From Maniola hyperantus (Eukaryota; Arthropoda; Insecta; Lepidoptera; Nymphalidae), in assembly GCF_902806685.2 (NCBI RefSeq), contig NC_048537.1, forward strand, positions 15,894,720 through 15,958,719: DNA of 64,000 bases. The letters run 5' to 3'. Made by a program: the position numbers and the translations under genes. This document shows positions 52,601-63,673 of this stretch, piece after piece. The notes beneath the pieces were generated by a model. The model was not told the DNA's origin and did not search any database. It worked only from the letters and a program-made list of their open reading frames with translations. How positions within the stretch are numbered: the first letter of the stretch is position 1; every line of letters begins with the position of its first letter.

Positions 52601-54589
52601 AAAAGGCAAAATGTACAAGTGTACCTTGCGGTCAGCTGAACACAAGGCGATTGTTCCCATCAAGGTCTTTTTCGGTCCAAAAAGTTCTAACATTTAATGC
52701 GGCGTAAAAATAATACCACATACTGTCTAATCTGCTGATGAGGTCTGATTACCGCAAGAATCGAATCTTGTGAATCAGCAAAACCGTTTTTTCGTATGAA
52801 GTGCTATTTTATCGACTCCCATGTCAAACATTTCTTATCGATCATCCTAAGAAGTTATCAAAATATCGTATCTTTTTTATGCGTGGCTTACGCTTGACAA
52901 TCATGCTTAAAGACACAATGATGCAGTCTAGGTTGGAGCGCGCTTGCCTAAAGTATACTTACCTGTTCACTCTTGTTGGACCTTAGCGGTTCGTATCAGA
53001 AAGGCAAGAAGAGGTATCTCTCTTTCCAATACAACACAAACACATAAATAATTATTAATTAATATTCGATGGCTTTATTCTTTGGATCCAGTGGTCCGGT
53101 ACTTTAGCTTTGAAACGTTGCGTAGTGCGCACAGTTATAAGTATGCATAGAGCGTCTCTCCCCGAAAGGGGCTCTTTATCCAATACATTTGTATTCAGAG
53201 TGTAAGTTTATTACATCACTAGACATCATCACGCTCCTCATCACATAGATTTCGGTTTGTATGCTAATGTTATATGGAATATGGATCACTGACTGCTCAT
53301 AAATACGGAAAGTGAGCCTGGAGCATTTTATTTACTCGCGTGAAGAAAACTTTCTTACTATAGTTAGAGAATACTAAAAAGCACCCCAAGAGGTCCGTTT
53401 TTTAAAACTGGTTCGTCATACAAATAGACTGATAACGCCAACGCAACGGTCAAAGGGACTTTATAGTAAACATGCTTTCACTCCTCAAGGCTTTGGCATG
53501 GCTTTGGCTTTGTTTAAATTACATTTTCTGTTGGTACCATTAACTTATATATATATATATTACTTCGTATGGACAGGGCCATGGAACAAACAAAATGGCA
53601 CCGATTTATTGGCGCTTAAGCACCAATTAGTATCTAAGAGGTGGCGCTGATTTATTTGGTTCTAAAACCGTGAAAAATTTTTTTCGCTTGGGCATAATAT
53701 CTTGTCATTTGTATCGATGGTTGGTACCTACCAGATATCGTACTTCGTTGTCAAGTGTTTCTACACTAAAATTATGAGGAAAGATTTGTATTTTTGTTTT
53801 TTTTGTACGTTTGTAACGTATAAACTCAAAAACTACAAAGTACTTAGACGGATTTCAAAAATTCTTGCACCATTACCTATCTGTGTATACTATCTATACT
53901 AGTCTATACTAGAACTAGTATTATAAAGAGGGAAAGTTTGATTGTAGGGGGTAATCTCTGGGACAACTGAGCCGATTTTGAAAATCCTTTCATCAGTAGA
54001 AAGCTACATTATTCCTAAGTGAATAGGCTATATTTTATTTCAAAATAATTAGAGATGTTTACGAAAATTGTAATAAGCTACCCGTGAAAAATTCGATAAA
54101 CTCAAGAGTACTCTATGAACTACTCGTATACTTTACTCAAATAGCTGTTTGAAAGATTTGTGAACAACCAATCTTTTCCACTGCTCGTTTTGTATTTTAT
54201 TTCACGGAGCCCATCTTTAGGTCGTCGCGTTCGTTTTGACGTAATTTACTATGCATTTCTATTGTATGACAATGTAGAGCGGAGTCTCTTGGAAGTAACT
54301 CCAAATTTTCCCAACTTCAAAATGTTCTTCGATTTTCATATCAATTTCATATTTTTATAGGTTTATTTATACTTTTTATTCAGATACAAGTTAGCCCTTG
54401 ATTGCAACGTCTCCCCTGCCCCACAGTGATCGTATGCCTACGCAATACGCATACAACAATTTTGGTGGGGTTTGAACTTTCAACCGTGTTACAACCTTTC
54501 TGATTGCAGTCAACTCCGTAGCCGTTGAGATAGAGTGAATTATGATCGAGCTATTGAGGCCCCACAGATCCACTCTATACAGCTTGCTC

Positions 54590-54790
54590 GTTGAGCTTGT
54601 CATAATCATCAACCGATAGATCTCTATTGCTGGACATTCGTCTCTTGTATGGACTTCCACATGCCACGTTCTTGTGCGTCCTGAATCCAGCGGCACCCTG
54701 CGATGCGTTTGGTGTCGTCAATCCACCTAATAGGGGGTCTTCCAACGCTAAGCTTTCTGGTGTGAGGTCCCCTTCCAGCATCTAATGGCT
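54590..54790 (-). pseudogene. RTE-type LINE 3' fragment
   Basis: The minus-strand nucleotides align with the RTE module (LEGDLTPESL..., GRPPIRWIDDTKRIAGCRWIQDAQ in mixed frames). Only the last ~65 codons remain. Confidence 0.7.
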
Positions 54791-54809
54791 TTTCGACCTA
54801 TTTTGTATC

Positions 54810-55232
54810 GACATATTTTAATGTAGATAACGGGTACATACCACGATCAATTTGATGTTTTTATTTGTCGATATTTCAACCCAACTGCACGGGTCGTGGT
54901 CACGACGGGACTGCGGTACTGCGAGAAATAAAGTTCGAGCTGTCAAGGGCAGTAGCGAACTACCCTCTTTCTTGTTCTTTTCGCTGGAACTTCATGAGCT
55001 ATCCGGCAAAATACACTCACAACGAAACGAGTTGTATGTTGTATCGAGATTGTGTTCCCGTGTAAATCCAGCCTTAGTCAGCGGGATATCTGAGTCAGCC
55101 AATCTTTTCCGCTATACGCGATTCCTTTGTGCGGCCGTGGTTGCAATCCGACTCAGCTCCGTGCTTGTATTCCCTTTGAGGTGCCTTGGAATGTATTTCA
55201 ATACTTACTCGAGATTATCTTTTAGGTGCTAG
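54810..55232 (+). repeat. Half foldback MITE followed by an unidentified repetitive segment
   Basis: 54810-54905 matches one arm and centre of the 23684-23851 foldback. The frame 54852-55232 is open for 126 codons. Its end (ISESANLFRYTRFLC) resembles the plus frame at 51190-51230 (ISDAGNLFRYSFVV), so this is a dispersed segment rather than a unique gene. Function unknown. Confidence 0.5.
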
Positions 55233-55271
55233 AAACGAAGAAATAAAACTTATTTGTAAATAGATATAAAT

Positions 55272-55716
55272 TTAAAAAAAACCGGCCAAGTGCGAGTCAA
55301 GCTCGAACAATGAGGGTTCCGTACTACAGTCGTATTTTTTCGACATTTTGCACGATAATTCAAAAACTATGGTGCATAAAAATAAATAAAAATCTGTTTT
55401 AGAATGTACAGGTGAAGACCTTTCATATGATACCCCACTTGATATAGTCACTCACTTCGAAAGTTGAAAATACTAATTATTAGTTCATGACCACAATTTA
55501 ATTTTTTTTGTGTGATCTAACCCTAAATTCGCCGTTTTCAGATTTTTCCCCAAATGTCAGCTATAAGATCTACCTACCTGCCAAATTTCATGATTCTAGG
55601 TCAACGGGAAGTACCCTGTAGGTTTCTTGACAGACAGACGGACAGACAGACAGACAGACAACAAAGTGATCCTATAAGGGTTCCGTTTTTCCTTTTGAGG
55701 TACGGAACCCTAAAAA
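55272..55716 (-). repeat. Interspersed repeat P, complete
   Basis: ACCGGCCAAGTGCGAGTCAA hairpin end to GAGGTACGGAACCCTAAAAA, 445 bp. Best copy of the family here, together with 28984-29412. Confidence 0.87.
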
Positions 55717-55811
55717 TTAATTCAACTTCTATCTACTTTTTGTTGGAGTGCCTACAATTCATATCCAAGGCCACCATCGGAAAAGTGTTCCGCTATACAA
55801 AAAAAATTGTA

Positions 55812-55965
55812 CAGTACGCGGCAGAAAATAATATACATCGGCCTTTAGATTGATATTTAGGCGGTGGGATATGACGTTTTGTCGGTCTCAACGACAGAGA
55901 CAATGCTCTACAAATCCGCTATCTCCTTCTAAAGGTCGATGTACATTATTTTCCGCCGCGTACTG
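55812..55965. mobile_element. CAGTACGCGGC-family MITE, complete
   Basis: 154 bp, ends CAGTACGCGGCAGAAAATAA and TTATTTTCCGCCGCGTACTG-like, flanked by TA at 55810-55811 and 55966-55967. Confidence 0.87.
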
Positions 55966-56080
55966 TACATACGTCATATTATTTGTTACGAAATTCTGCT
56001 ACGCCTCTGACCATATCCTATGCTACATAATATAATAATTTTTTGTCCTTCTAAAACCAGCCCAGTCTTGTTGCACATAT

Positions 56081-56143
56081 AATTAGTCAAAATAATGAGT
56101 TTGAAGTGAGCTACTCACAAATTAGTCATTATTTTGACTAATT
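56081..56143. repeat. Short palindrome, 18-bp arms
   Basis: AATTAGTCAAAATAATGA and TCATTATTTTGACTAATT around a 27-bp loop. Possibly a tiny MITE. Confidence 0.8.
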
Positions 56144-57229
56144 TCTTAAACTGGACACTTTCAAGTAAACATTTTTATATAAACCTGTGAAGATGATATT
56201 GCTAGGGGCGAAATTTGAATGCCATAAGTCTACTTTGTCGTATTAGTTTACAAATTACGAAAAAGCAAATTAATTTTGAATTTCGCGGGCAGACCATGTC
56301 TTCCACCTTAAGTTGAAACTCCTTAAATATTTCTGACGTATGTCGTCACAAACAGCTTTAAGGAAACGTAATTACAAAAGCACCTTCTTAATAAGGGAGT
56401 CGTTACATAAAAGACCTCCAAATGTACGAATTCAAGCACTCTCTAAAAGGTAAAACCCTCATAAGGTTGAATTGTATGAGAGCTTTACCGTTACGAGTCA
56501 CGACAGATGTAGGTAAAAACGGATTTAAGGAAATTGCATTCGCTAATGACAGTTGCCGTTTCACCTTGAAACTAGCAATTTTTGTTTTGGCGTTTGGTTT
56601 TGGCGCAATTTATTGACATTTGATCAGCTGATACTAATTACTAACACGCACTTTTAGTACTTCAACGTACTAGGGTAAAGTACTCCAGTAAATGAACGAA
56701 TACGAAACTTCGTAAAAATCGGTTTTCATACATTAAAAAAACGGGCCGAATTGAGAACCATCTCCTTTTTGGAAGTTGGTTAATAAATGCGAAAGTGTAT
56801 CTGTCTGTCTGCTAAGGTTAATTTTTAACCCGTAAAATTAAAGAGTTCCCACGATGGCTAAATAGAAATAGAAATTCTTAAAAAATATTCATATAAACTT
56901 TTACAAAGCTTTTGAATCGTAAAGAGAATCTACCACTGGTTCGGAAGGCCCTTCGTGCAGAGAAGAACCAGCAAGAAAAGATGGACTCATCACCATGGAA
57001 TTTTATAGCACTTTTATGCATACACATATTTATGTGTATTATTGCGACTTTTATATAAGTATTTTAGCGAAAAGCTTCCAGCAGGTCTAAAATGTGGGAT
57101 GAAAAATTATCTTCAAAACCAGCGGGTATTATTGTCAGTTCATCGGAGTAGGGATCCGCTTGTTCATTTGATTCGCTATAAACTGAAAACAATGGGTGTT
57201 TTGAAGGTTTTTCTTTACTTTATAATGGA

Positions 57230-57434
57230 CTAGCTTATATCCGCGACTTCGTCCGCGTGGACAAACCACCATTATACCCAATTAGGTATTGAATCTTTAA
57301 AATCCTTTCTTCGTGGATGTCTAAATCATGTATCTGCAATTCTGCATGCCTAATTTCAGCCCGATCCGTCCACTAGTTTGAGCGGAACTGTGCGTTGATA
57401 GATCAGACAGTGTTTTTCCTTTTATATATTTAGA
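57230..57434 (-). mobile_element. Helitron type C, complete
   Basis: CTAG 57230-57233, hairpin GCGACTTCGTCCGC, end ATATATTTAGA at 57434. Confidence 0.82.
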
Positions 57435-57703
57435 TATACAGTGAAAACCGGAGTGTAATAAAGTTGTCAGTACATTGAAAATCAATAGGCACGTCAAAGC
57501 AAGGCAAGTGGCGGAATGCTCCTGCCGTTCGCAAACGAAGCCAATCAGTGATCAGCGCTGCCCGAGTTGGCGGGACCGCTGCAAATTATTTTTGCACTTT
57601 AACTTTTTCACTTTGTAGCTCTTTTGATTTCGAACTCAAAACTCTCTGCGCTTGTAGTCGTGACCGTCGCTGGACCATGCTCAGTTTTTTTAAAAATGTA
57701 GAT

Positions 57704-57910
57704 CATCATCATCATCATCATCATCATCAACCGATAGACGTCCACTGCTGGACATAGGTCTCTTGTAGGGACTTCCATACGCCACGATCTTGCACCGCCT
57801 GAATCCAGCGGCTCCCTGCGACTCGTCTGATGTCGTCCGTCCACCTATTGGGGGGTCTTCCAACACTGCGTCTTCCGGTGCGAGGTCGCCATTCCAGCAC
57901 CTTGTAAATG
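57704..57910 (-). pseudogene. RTE-type LINE 3' fragment with (GATGAT)n tail
   Basis: The minus strand reads KVLEWRPRTGRRSVGRPPNR, WTDDIRRVAGSRWIQAVQDR and GVWKSLQETYVQQWTSIG without a break. This is the C-terminus of an RTE-group ORF, the best preserved of five copies here. The ATC run at 57704-57729 is its 3' tail. 5'-truncated at about 57910. Confidence 0.85.
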
Positions 57911-58032
57911 TACAAGTTAACCTTTATAAAATTCCACAAACAATTTTAAACTCATCACACAAATTCTAAATAATTGATTAAAAGTGTAATCATACTTACA
58001 AAAAGTAACGTAAAATCCTAATTATAAGTAGG

Positions 58033-58131
58033 TATTATACATGCGAAAGTGTGTTTGTTTGTTTTTCAATCACGCCGCAATTAGAAACATATCGGTATAG
58101 TTAAAGACCTGGAGTCGAAGGTGTCAGCTAG
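58033..58131 (+). mobile_element. Helitron type B with internal deletion
   Basis: ATGCGAAAGTGTGTTTG, TTAAAGACCTGGAGTC, then TCAGCTAG (58124-58131). About 130 bp of the middle and the hairpin are lost. Confidence 0.6.
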
Positions 58132-58141
58132 TTTAGAAATA

Positions 58142-58215
58142 AGAAATTCTAATTTGAACCAGCCGGGATCAAACCCGGGGTTACTCACTCATAAGACCAC
58201 TTCAGCGGGGAGGGG
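58142..58215 (-). mobile_element. SINE head (tRNA-like), third type
   Basis: The minus strand contains GGGTTTGATCCCGG (box B) and a tRNA-like upstream part. Too irregular for a tRNA gene. Confidence 0.5.
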
Positions 58216-58794
58216 CAATGGACGCACAACAGACGGAAACATTTAGGTGCGGAAACCAGCCCAGAGAGAGAGAGAAGAAGAAGAAGACCACATTGCTCAA
58301 GGTGTCGTTAAAATCGTAGAATTCCTGCAATCGACGAAACTAAAAATTGCGCTTATTTTCAGTGTTTCGAATCTTACGCTTTAGTTACTTTTCGTGTACA
58401 GTGGGATTGGGGGCAATGTTTTTTTTTATAAAAGTTGCTGTTGAAAAAGCTCTGTCACCCTAATTGGAAGTTTATATTTTCGGGCCCGAGGCCTGTGTTC
58501 GGGATACCCTCTTCGAAAAACTGACAAAAGTATCAAATTGAGTGTCGACAGGAATGGAGAATCCGCTAGAATTACTTTAAGTAATTGTGAAACTTTTCAG
58601 CTCATTTTTCATTTGATTGGAAAATTGGGGAATGTCTAAGAAACTAAAATTTTTGAAATGAAATTACATCGGCAAGTTTCTAGACTTACATGAATATCCT
58701 TTACCATTTGGCCTCAGATGACAAGGCTTTGTCCTCTTTCATTTAAAAACCAACTTTCCATGTCATTAATAAAAGAAAAAAGTCTTAGCATAAA

Positions 58795-58895
58795 AAGCAC
58801 ATAGCTTCGAAAAGTTAGAGGTGTGTGTCCGGGTTCGAACCCCCGAACTCCTACATAGGAGGCGGATGTTTCAACCACTTGGCCACCACGGTTCT
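58795..58895 (-). mobile_element. SINE head (tRNA-like)
   Basis: Minus strand: GTGGCCAAGTGGTTGAAAC (box A-like), GGGTTCGAACCC (box B), then TAACTTTTCGAAGCTATGTG as in the first SINE family. The 3' body is missing. Confidence 0.65.
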
Positions 58896-59469
58896 CATAA
58901 TATTTTATAAACATACATTATTACATACTACTATTTTTGTGGTTTTCCATTTTTTCCGTATATTAGCTATTCTAATAGTAGAAAGGCACTTTTTTATGCT
59001 AAGGGTGTGACATTTCAAATTTTCCCTGCGCACCGTATCTCTAACCCCCGCCCCTAACATATATTTTCATTAGGAGTCGAGACGCGACATTCACTAATTT
59101 ATTGCAGGACTCTATGCTGAATTTAATAAGGCGTTGACAATTTACACGACTTCGTCTTTATTTGCTTGTTCATCTCTGAGCTTTCCCTCTTGAACCCTGC
59201 CATTTATATCGACTGCTTTTCCAAGGGTATGTTCTTATTTATTTCACTAGGTTTTTTTTATTGAGAAATAGGCTTGCGCTTGACGATAACCATGCCTGAA
59301 AAACAGAGCAGTGATGAGGTCTAGGTTGGAGATGCCTAATTTACACTTGCATTGTATGCCTGAGAGTTTTTTTTAAATTCAGATATAAGTGAAACCATGT
59401 CTGCATTTTCACCTGGTGGTAAATGATGATGCAGTCTAAGATGGAAGCGGGCCAACCTGGAAGTTCACC

Positions 59470-59607
59470 ACAATGTTCTCAAAAATGTGTAATGTCTGCC
59501 AATCTGCACTTGGCTAACGTGGCAGACTAGGGTCTAAACCCTTCTCAACCTAAGAAGAGACATGTGCTCAGCATTGGGGCGCTGATGGGATGATCATGAT
59601 GATGATG
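59470..59607 (+). mobile_element. SINE 3' part
   Basis: CAATGTTCTCAAAAATGTGT, GGCAGACTAGGGTC, CCCTTCTCAACC, GATGGGATGATCATGATGAT match the end of the first SINE family. Confidence 0.7.
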
Positions 59608-59940
59608 TGTGGTCTAAAAAAGAGAAGTCAACGTGTTCTATAGTTCTTGTACTTCACGAGGGCGAGTGGCTCATGCTTGTGTTTAAGTGTTATGTGTGCG
59701 TTTGCTCGCGACTGATTGGTCCGACATGCACGCACACTTACGCAATGCCCATGTATACAACGTAACCACAACTCACAAGTAAAGTTCACTCGCCTTCGTG
59801 AATTGCAATAGTAATGGCTATTGTTTTGTAAATAGTTCTCATCCGCCATCATGGATTTCAAAATAAATAACATCCCGGAAAAGAACACATTCAGTTAATA
59901 CTTGTTACACGCGCAATAATATTATGTATTTATGTAGGTG

Positions 59941-60031
59941 TGACACAAGGTGCCAACAATTTCAAAAAATTCCCGTTGAGTTACACTGTTACTCAACGGG
60001 AATGTTTTGAAATTGTTGGCACCTTGTGTCA
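59941..60031. repeat. Near-perfect 41-bp-arm hairpin
   Basis: 59941-59981 pairs with 59991-60031 with a single mismatch across a 9-base loop (TACACTGTT). The arm contains GTGCCAACAATTTC and TTCCCGTTGAGT. CTCAACGGGAAT appears again at 60056. Confidence 0.92.
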
Positions 60032-60476
60032 CAGTGTTGCACACGGGGGTGTGACTCAACGGGAATAACCCGAATTGTAACCCGAGGGAGTCAACTAGTA
60101 ATCAATATTTACGACCACAAACAAAAGATTGGCAATAAAAACCAAAGAAATATCCATTAACGTCATATTCGTGGACAAATGCCTCCTTCGAGAGAGGTGC
60201 AGGATCCGGTCCGACGTTCCTTAGCGAATTCGTGGGCTATGTGTTTCTGTGTAATTTCTCCTGAGATCAAATAAAGGTTTCCTTTCCTGGCGATTATTTC
60301 CTGCAATGTAGAGCATGTTATGAATTTTAAAGCAAGGGAGGTGCACGTATAGTGTCTTATGCTCGATTTACACTGTTCAAGTGTTTAGCAAAGTAGATAG
60401 ATAGCAGTACGTACAGTCACAGTCCACGAGAGTTAGGAAACATGTACCTACACACAAAAAGTCGAGTTTTCACCTA

Positions 60477-60636
60477 CAGTATGCGGCAGAAAATAATGTA
60501 CCTACCTACATCGGCCTTTAAAATGACATTTCGGCTTTGTAGAGCGTTGTCTCTGTCACTCATACCTATATGACGTTTTGCCGGGCTCAACGACAGGGAC
60601 AGCGCTCTACAAATCTGCTATCTCTTTCTAAAGGTT
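60477..60636. mobile_element. CAGTACGCGGC-family MITE, right end lost
   Basis: CAGTATGCGGCAGAAAATAA start after TA, both internal arms present, cut off after ATCTCTTTCTAAAGG and joined to T-rich repeat DNA. Confidence 0.78.
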
Positions 60637-60722
60637 TTTTTAATTTATTTATAGACTAGCGCTTGGCTGCAATCAGACCTGGTGGCAAATGATGATGCAG
60701 CCTAAGGTGGAGAGCGCTTGCC

Positions 60723-61341
60723 TTTTTTTTTTTTTCGAGGGGGAAATCTTCTTAAGATACCCAATCGGGTTATGTGGGATTTCTACCCACTAAGACCCCC
60801 TCGGTGGCCCTCCTCAGCGCGTTATTGAGAGGCTCCGGGAATTCTAAAGAACGTACGCTGGTGCCTCTCTCGCGCGACGCCCGTTGGACACATCCTCGAG
60901 AAAGTGCAGCCACTCGCGACTTCGAAGTCCTAGTGGCAGGGACTAGTGGTTTAACTGATCAGGACGTTGATCAACGCCGCCCTGATATCTCCGCCTTCGA
61001 GCAGGATCAGCGCGCTCGCGAACCCGCTCGGCGGCCTCCTTCTTGAACATTACTGTTTCACAGAAGGAGACCACTGCCCGCCATGCTTCATTGTCTTCCA
61101 GCATTGCCGCTATGACGGCCGGTGGTGACAAGTCTCTCCCTATGCAGCCGATCAGGGTGCACCGCTCGGGCTCCCAGGCAGGGCACTCTTCAAGCGTGTG
61201 CTGTGCGGAGTCCCTGTCCTCTTCACAGTGATGACATCGCGGGGCCATCTCGCGACCGATCCGACACAGGTACTCACCGAAACAACCATGTCCGGTCCGG
61301 TACCTGCGTCAGTCTGAAGGATACACTGCCATGTTTTCTCA
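60723..61341 (-). mobile_element. 5'-truncated R1-group LINE with A-tail, inserted in another repeat
   Basis: The minus-strand element ends in 13 A (T run 60723-60735). Its coding remnant carries the Cys-His motif diagnostic of R1-clade ORF2 C-termini. The host repeat reads ...GAGAGCGCTTGCC before it and ...TGCCTAGAAGATGCC after it, giving a short TGCC(T) duplication at 60719-60723 and 61342-61346. Confidence 0.85.
60943..61330 (-). pseudogene. R1-clade LINE ORF2 C-terminal zinc-finger fragment
   Basis: The readable part (61300-60943, minus) contains TGHGCFGEYLCRIGRE, then CHHCEEDRDSAQHTLEECPAW, the CX2C...HX4C motif at the end of R1/TRAS/SART ORF2 proteins. A tail with EAWRAVVSFCETVMFKKEAAERVRE follows. 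The frame just upstream, around 61305-61330, is off by one base. The reverse transcriptase and endonuclease are missing through 5' truncation. Confidence 0.85.
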
Positions 61342-61770
61342 TGCCTAGAAGATGCCTATTCACTCTTGACTTGAAGGTACCCCTATTACTTTCGGTCGCG
61401 TATACCTACTAAGCCGCTTGCGCCTCCTGCGCTTATAGCCGTTTGCAATATCCGGTAAACAACCAACCTACCCGGAAATGGGGTATTATGACTGACCGCG
61501 GCGCTCTTTCGCCATCAAAATAAATATACCCCGAGGAAATCATACCTTGTGAAAGAATCATCTCAAAGACGAAATACCTCCATCAGGTGTAATGGCTACT
61601 AATAAATTATACGTAGGTACATCTAGTGTTACTCACCTAATAAAATAATGTAGATCAAACTAATTTTATGAAACTTTTTTTTCCGACCTCGGGCGACGGT
61701 TCTTTTATTCGTTTTCCTTGCCTTAAATGTTGTTGGGTCAGTAAAGAAAATTATCTAAATATAAAAAAAA

Positions 61771-61981
61771 GAGATGATGCCCGCGCTTTCGTCCGAGTGG
61801 ATTTGGTTTTTAAAAATCCCGTCCTCTTAATTTTTCCGGGATCTAAAGTAGCCTATGTCCTTCCCTAGGATGCAAGCTATCTCTGTACCAAATTTCATCA
61901 AAATCGGTTTAACGGATGAGCCGTGAAAAGTTAGCAGACAGACAGACAGACACACTTTCGCATTTATAATATTAGTATGGA
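61771..61981 (-). mobile_element. Helitron type A, CTAG end lost
   Basis: GATGATGCCCGCGCTTTCGT, body, TCCATACTAATATT at 61981. Confidence 0.78.
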
Positions 61982-61999
61982 AGTATATAAGTAAGTATA

Positions 62000-62169
62000 A
62001 GTAAGAATAATATTCCTGACTCACAGACTGACTGATCAACGCCCAGCCGAAACCCTAGAAAGTTAAAATTTTGCACAGCCAGAAACGTCTGATTTTTTGA
62101 AATCCCCATTCGGAGAGGGAATCAGGAGGATTTATATGATCGCCGAGCGAAGCTGCGGGCCGTTGCTAG
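62000..62169 (+). mobile_element. Helitron-like element, fourth type (tentative)
   Basis: TGATCAACGCCCAGCCGAAA, GTTAAAATTTTGCACAG, and end GAAGCTGCGGGCCGTTG, then CTAG (62166-62169) before T. A relic with the same middle lies at 31890-32000. Confidence 0.5.
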
Positions 62170-62336
62170 TATTTGCTATAACTGAACTATGAAGTCAAGC
62201 TTCCTAGAACATTAACTCTTAGAGAAGTCATACCGACAAATGGTTTTCTTTGAATTTCCAATGTCTTCTGAGTTCTGTATTAGCAAATGCCAGTTTTCAT
62301 AATCATTTTCCATCAGTTTGTACTTGGTGTAACTTA

Positions 62337-62622
62337 GATACAAGCTGTGAGGTCGGGGGTTTGATCCCAGGCACGCACTTCTAACCTTTCGGATTGATGT
62401 GCGTTTCAAGTAATTAAATATCATTTGCTTTAACGGTGAAGGAAAACATCGTGAGACCTACATGTCTGAGAGTTCTCCATAATGTTCTTAAAGGTGTGTA
62501 GAGTCTGCCAATTCTTACTTGGCCAGCGTGGTAGACTATGGCCATAACCCTTCTCATTCAAAAAGGAACCCGTGCTCTGTAGTGAGCAGGTCATGGGTTG
62601 ATGATGATGATGATGATGATGA
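62337..62622 (+). mobile_element. tRNA-derived SINE with 7-bp TSD and deleted box A
   Basis: TAACTTA at 62330-62336 and 62623-62629. The head is AAGCTGTGA joined directly to GGTCGGGGGTTTGATCCC (about 35 bp between is missing), so box A is gone. The tail is GATGAT repeats (62600-62622). Confidence 0.85.
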
Positions 62623-62739
62623 TAACTTATAAGCAAAGCCGGCAATATAAATAAAGTGATACTGGTTTATTAAAGACATTTTTATTTTTATTTTCATATT
62701 AGCTGTAAATTACACATCCAAAAGGATTAAGTACACTTA

Positions 62740-62868
62740 CAGCCGCACTCAGAGTCGCTTAATCGTTACTTAAGTTAAGTTAAAACGAGACAGAGCTATA
62801 TTTGCTACATAAATCTGTCTCGTTTTAACTCAATCTTAAGTAACGACAAGCGACTCTGAGTGCGGCTG
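62740..62868. mobile_element. MITE with TTA duplication (PIF/Harbinger-like)
   Basis: 129 bp, perfect-looking ends CAGCCGCACTCAGAGTCGCT / GCGACTCTGAGTGCGGCTG, internal GTTAAAACGAGACAGA/TCTGTCTCGTTTTAAC, flanked by TTA at 62737-62739 and 62869-62871. Shares its inner part with 10505-10653. Confidence 0.87.
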
Positions 62869-62871
62869 TTA

Positions 62872-63673
62872 AACTAAATATTTGATTAGTTTCTAAGTTC
62901 TAATGTAGTAATAGAAATATTACCTATATTGTAAAATGTTGTATGCCAGAAATGGCTAGATGCATGATGTGTTCACAACAAATAAATGTTTGGTCTTTGG
63001 ATATTTCTTTCGGTTTCAGTTTTATAATCTGTGCCCGAATGTAAAAGAAGGCAGGTTTTAAAAGTAACCCAATTCAGTTATTTTAATCCTTGACCTCGCA
63101 TGCTCTGTCAGTCACAATTCAAAATACTCTGCTGCATTAATTCATGAATTTTATTTGGGTCACTCTGCGGTGCGGTGACTTTGTATAGTTTGAGAATTTT
63201 CTCCTATTTTATGTTGGGATGAGCTACCTTTTGTTAGGAAACCTTTGTTAAACTATCTTTTGTCTATTTCTTTATAGAGCGATGTTGTGAAGACGGTGTA
63301 ACTAATTAAATTTAGTGTTTTAATTGATAACAAGTTATCCCTTGATTGCGACCTCAAACGTTGATTACTCAATACCACAATACACACTTGATTGAACGGG
63401 TATTTTAGTACCTACACTAGCGGCACGCTATGATGGCCGGTTTGACACATTACAATAGTGATGTGGAATGTCAATTTATTCTCGAACAAAAAACAATTAA
63501 GTTTTGTTTTTGTACCTGATTAAATAGGTTTAATAAAACAAAAATGTATATGTTTATTTAATTTATTTGAACGAACTGAATATTTGAACGAAAATGAATA
63601 TACATACTTTATATGCACACAAGAAACATATGAATACAAAAGATACCGAAAAAGGTGCCACAAAAGGCCATAA
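62872..63673. other. AT-rich, downstream of the transposase fragment
   Basis: Lies 3' of the minus-strand transposase gene. No terminal inverted repeat was found to mark the end of that element. Confidence 0.4.

Larger units (their letters stand above)
51791..54809. other. Mostly unassigned AT-rich DNA
   Basis: Apart from the fragments noted at 52535 and 54590, I see only a short (TA)n run near 53550 and short ORFs without family resemblance. Confidence 0.4.
60650..61395. repeat. Dispersed repeat split by the R1-group LINE
   Basis: AGACTAGCGCTTGGCTGCAA...GGTGGAGAGCGCTTGCC (to 60722) continues as TGCCTAGAAGATGCC...CTCTTGACTTGAAGGTACCC after 61342. Parts recur near 39880, 52890 and 59275. Confidence 0.65.

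Noticed and set aside
52387..52707. 106-aa plus-strand gene
   Set aside because: The opposite strand shows LINE-like residues (RPRGKLIRWSDQLKE), so this is probably antisense to an old LINE fragment.
57548..57757. Protein ending in a poly-His run
   Set aside because: The His run is a translation of the ATC tail of an RTE fragment on the other strand.
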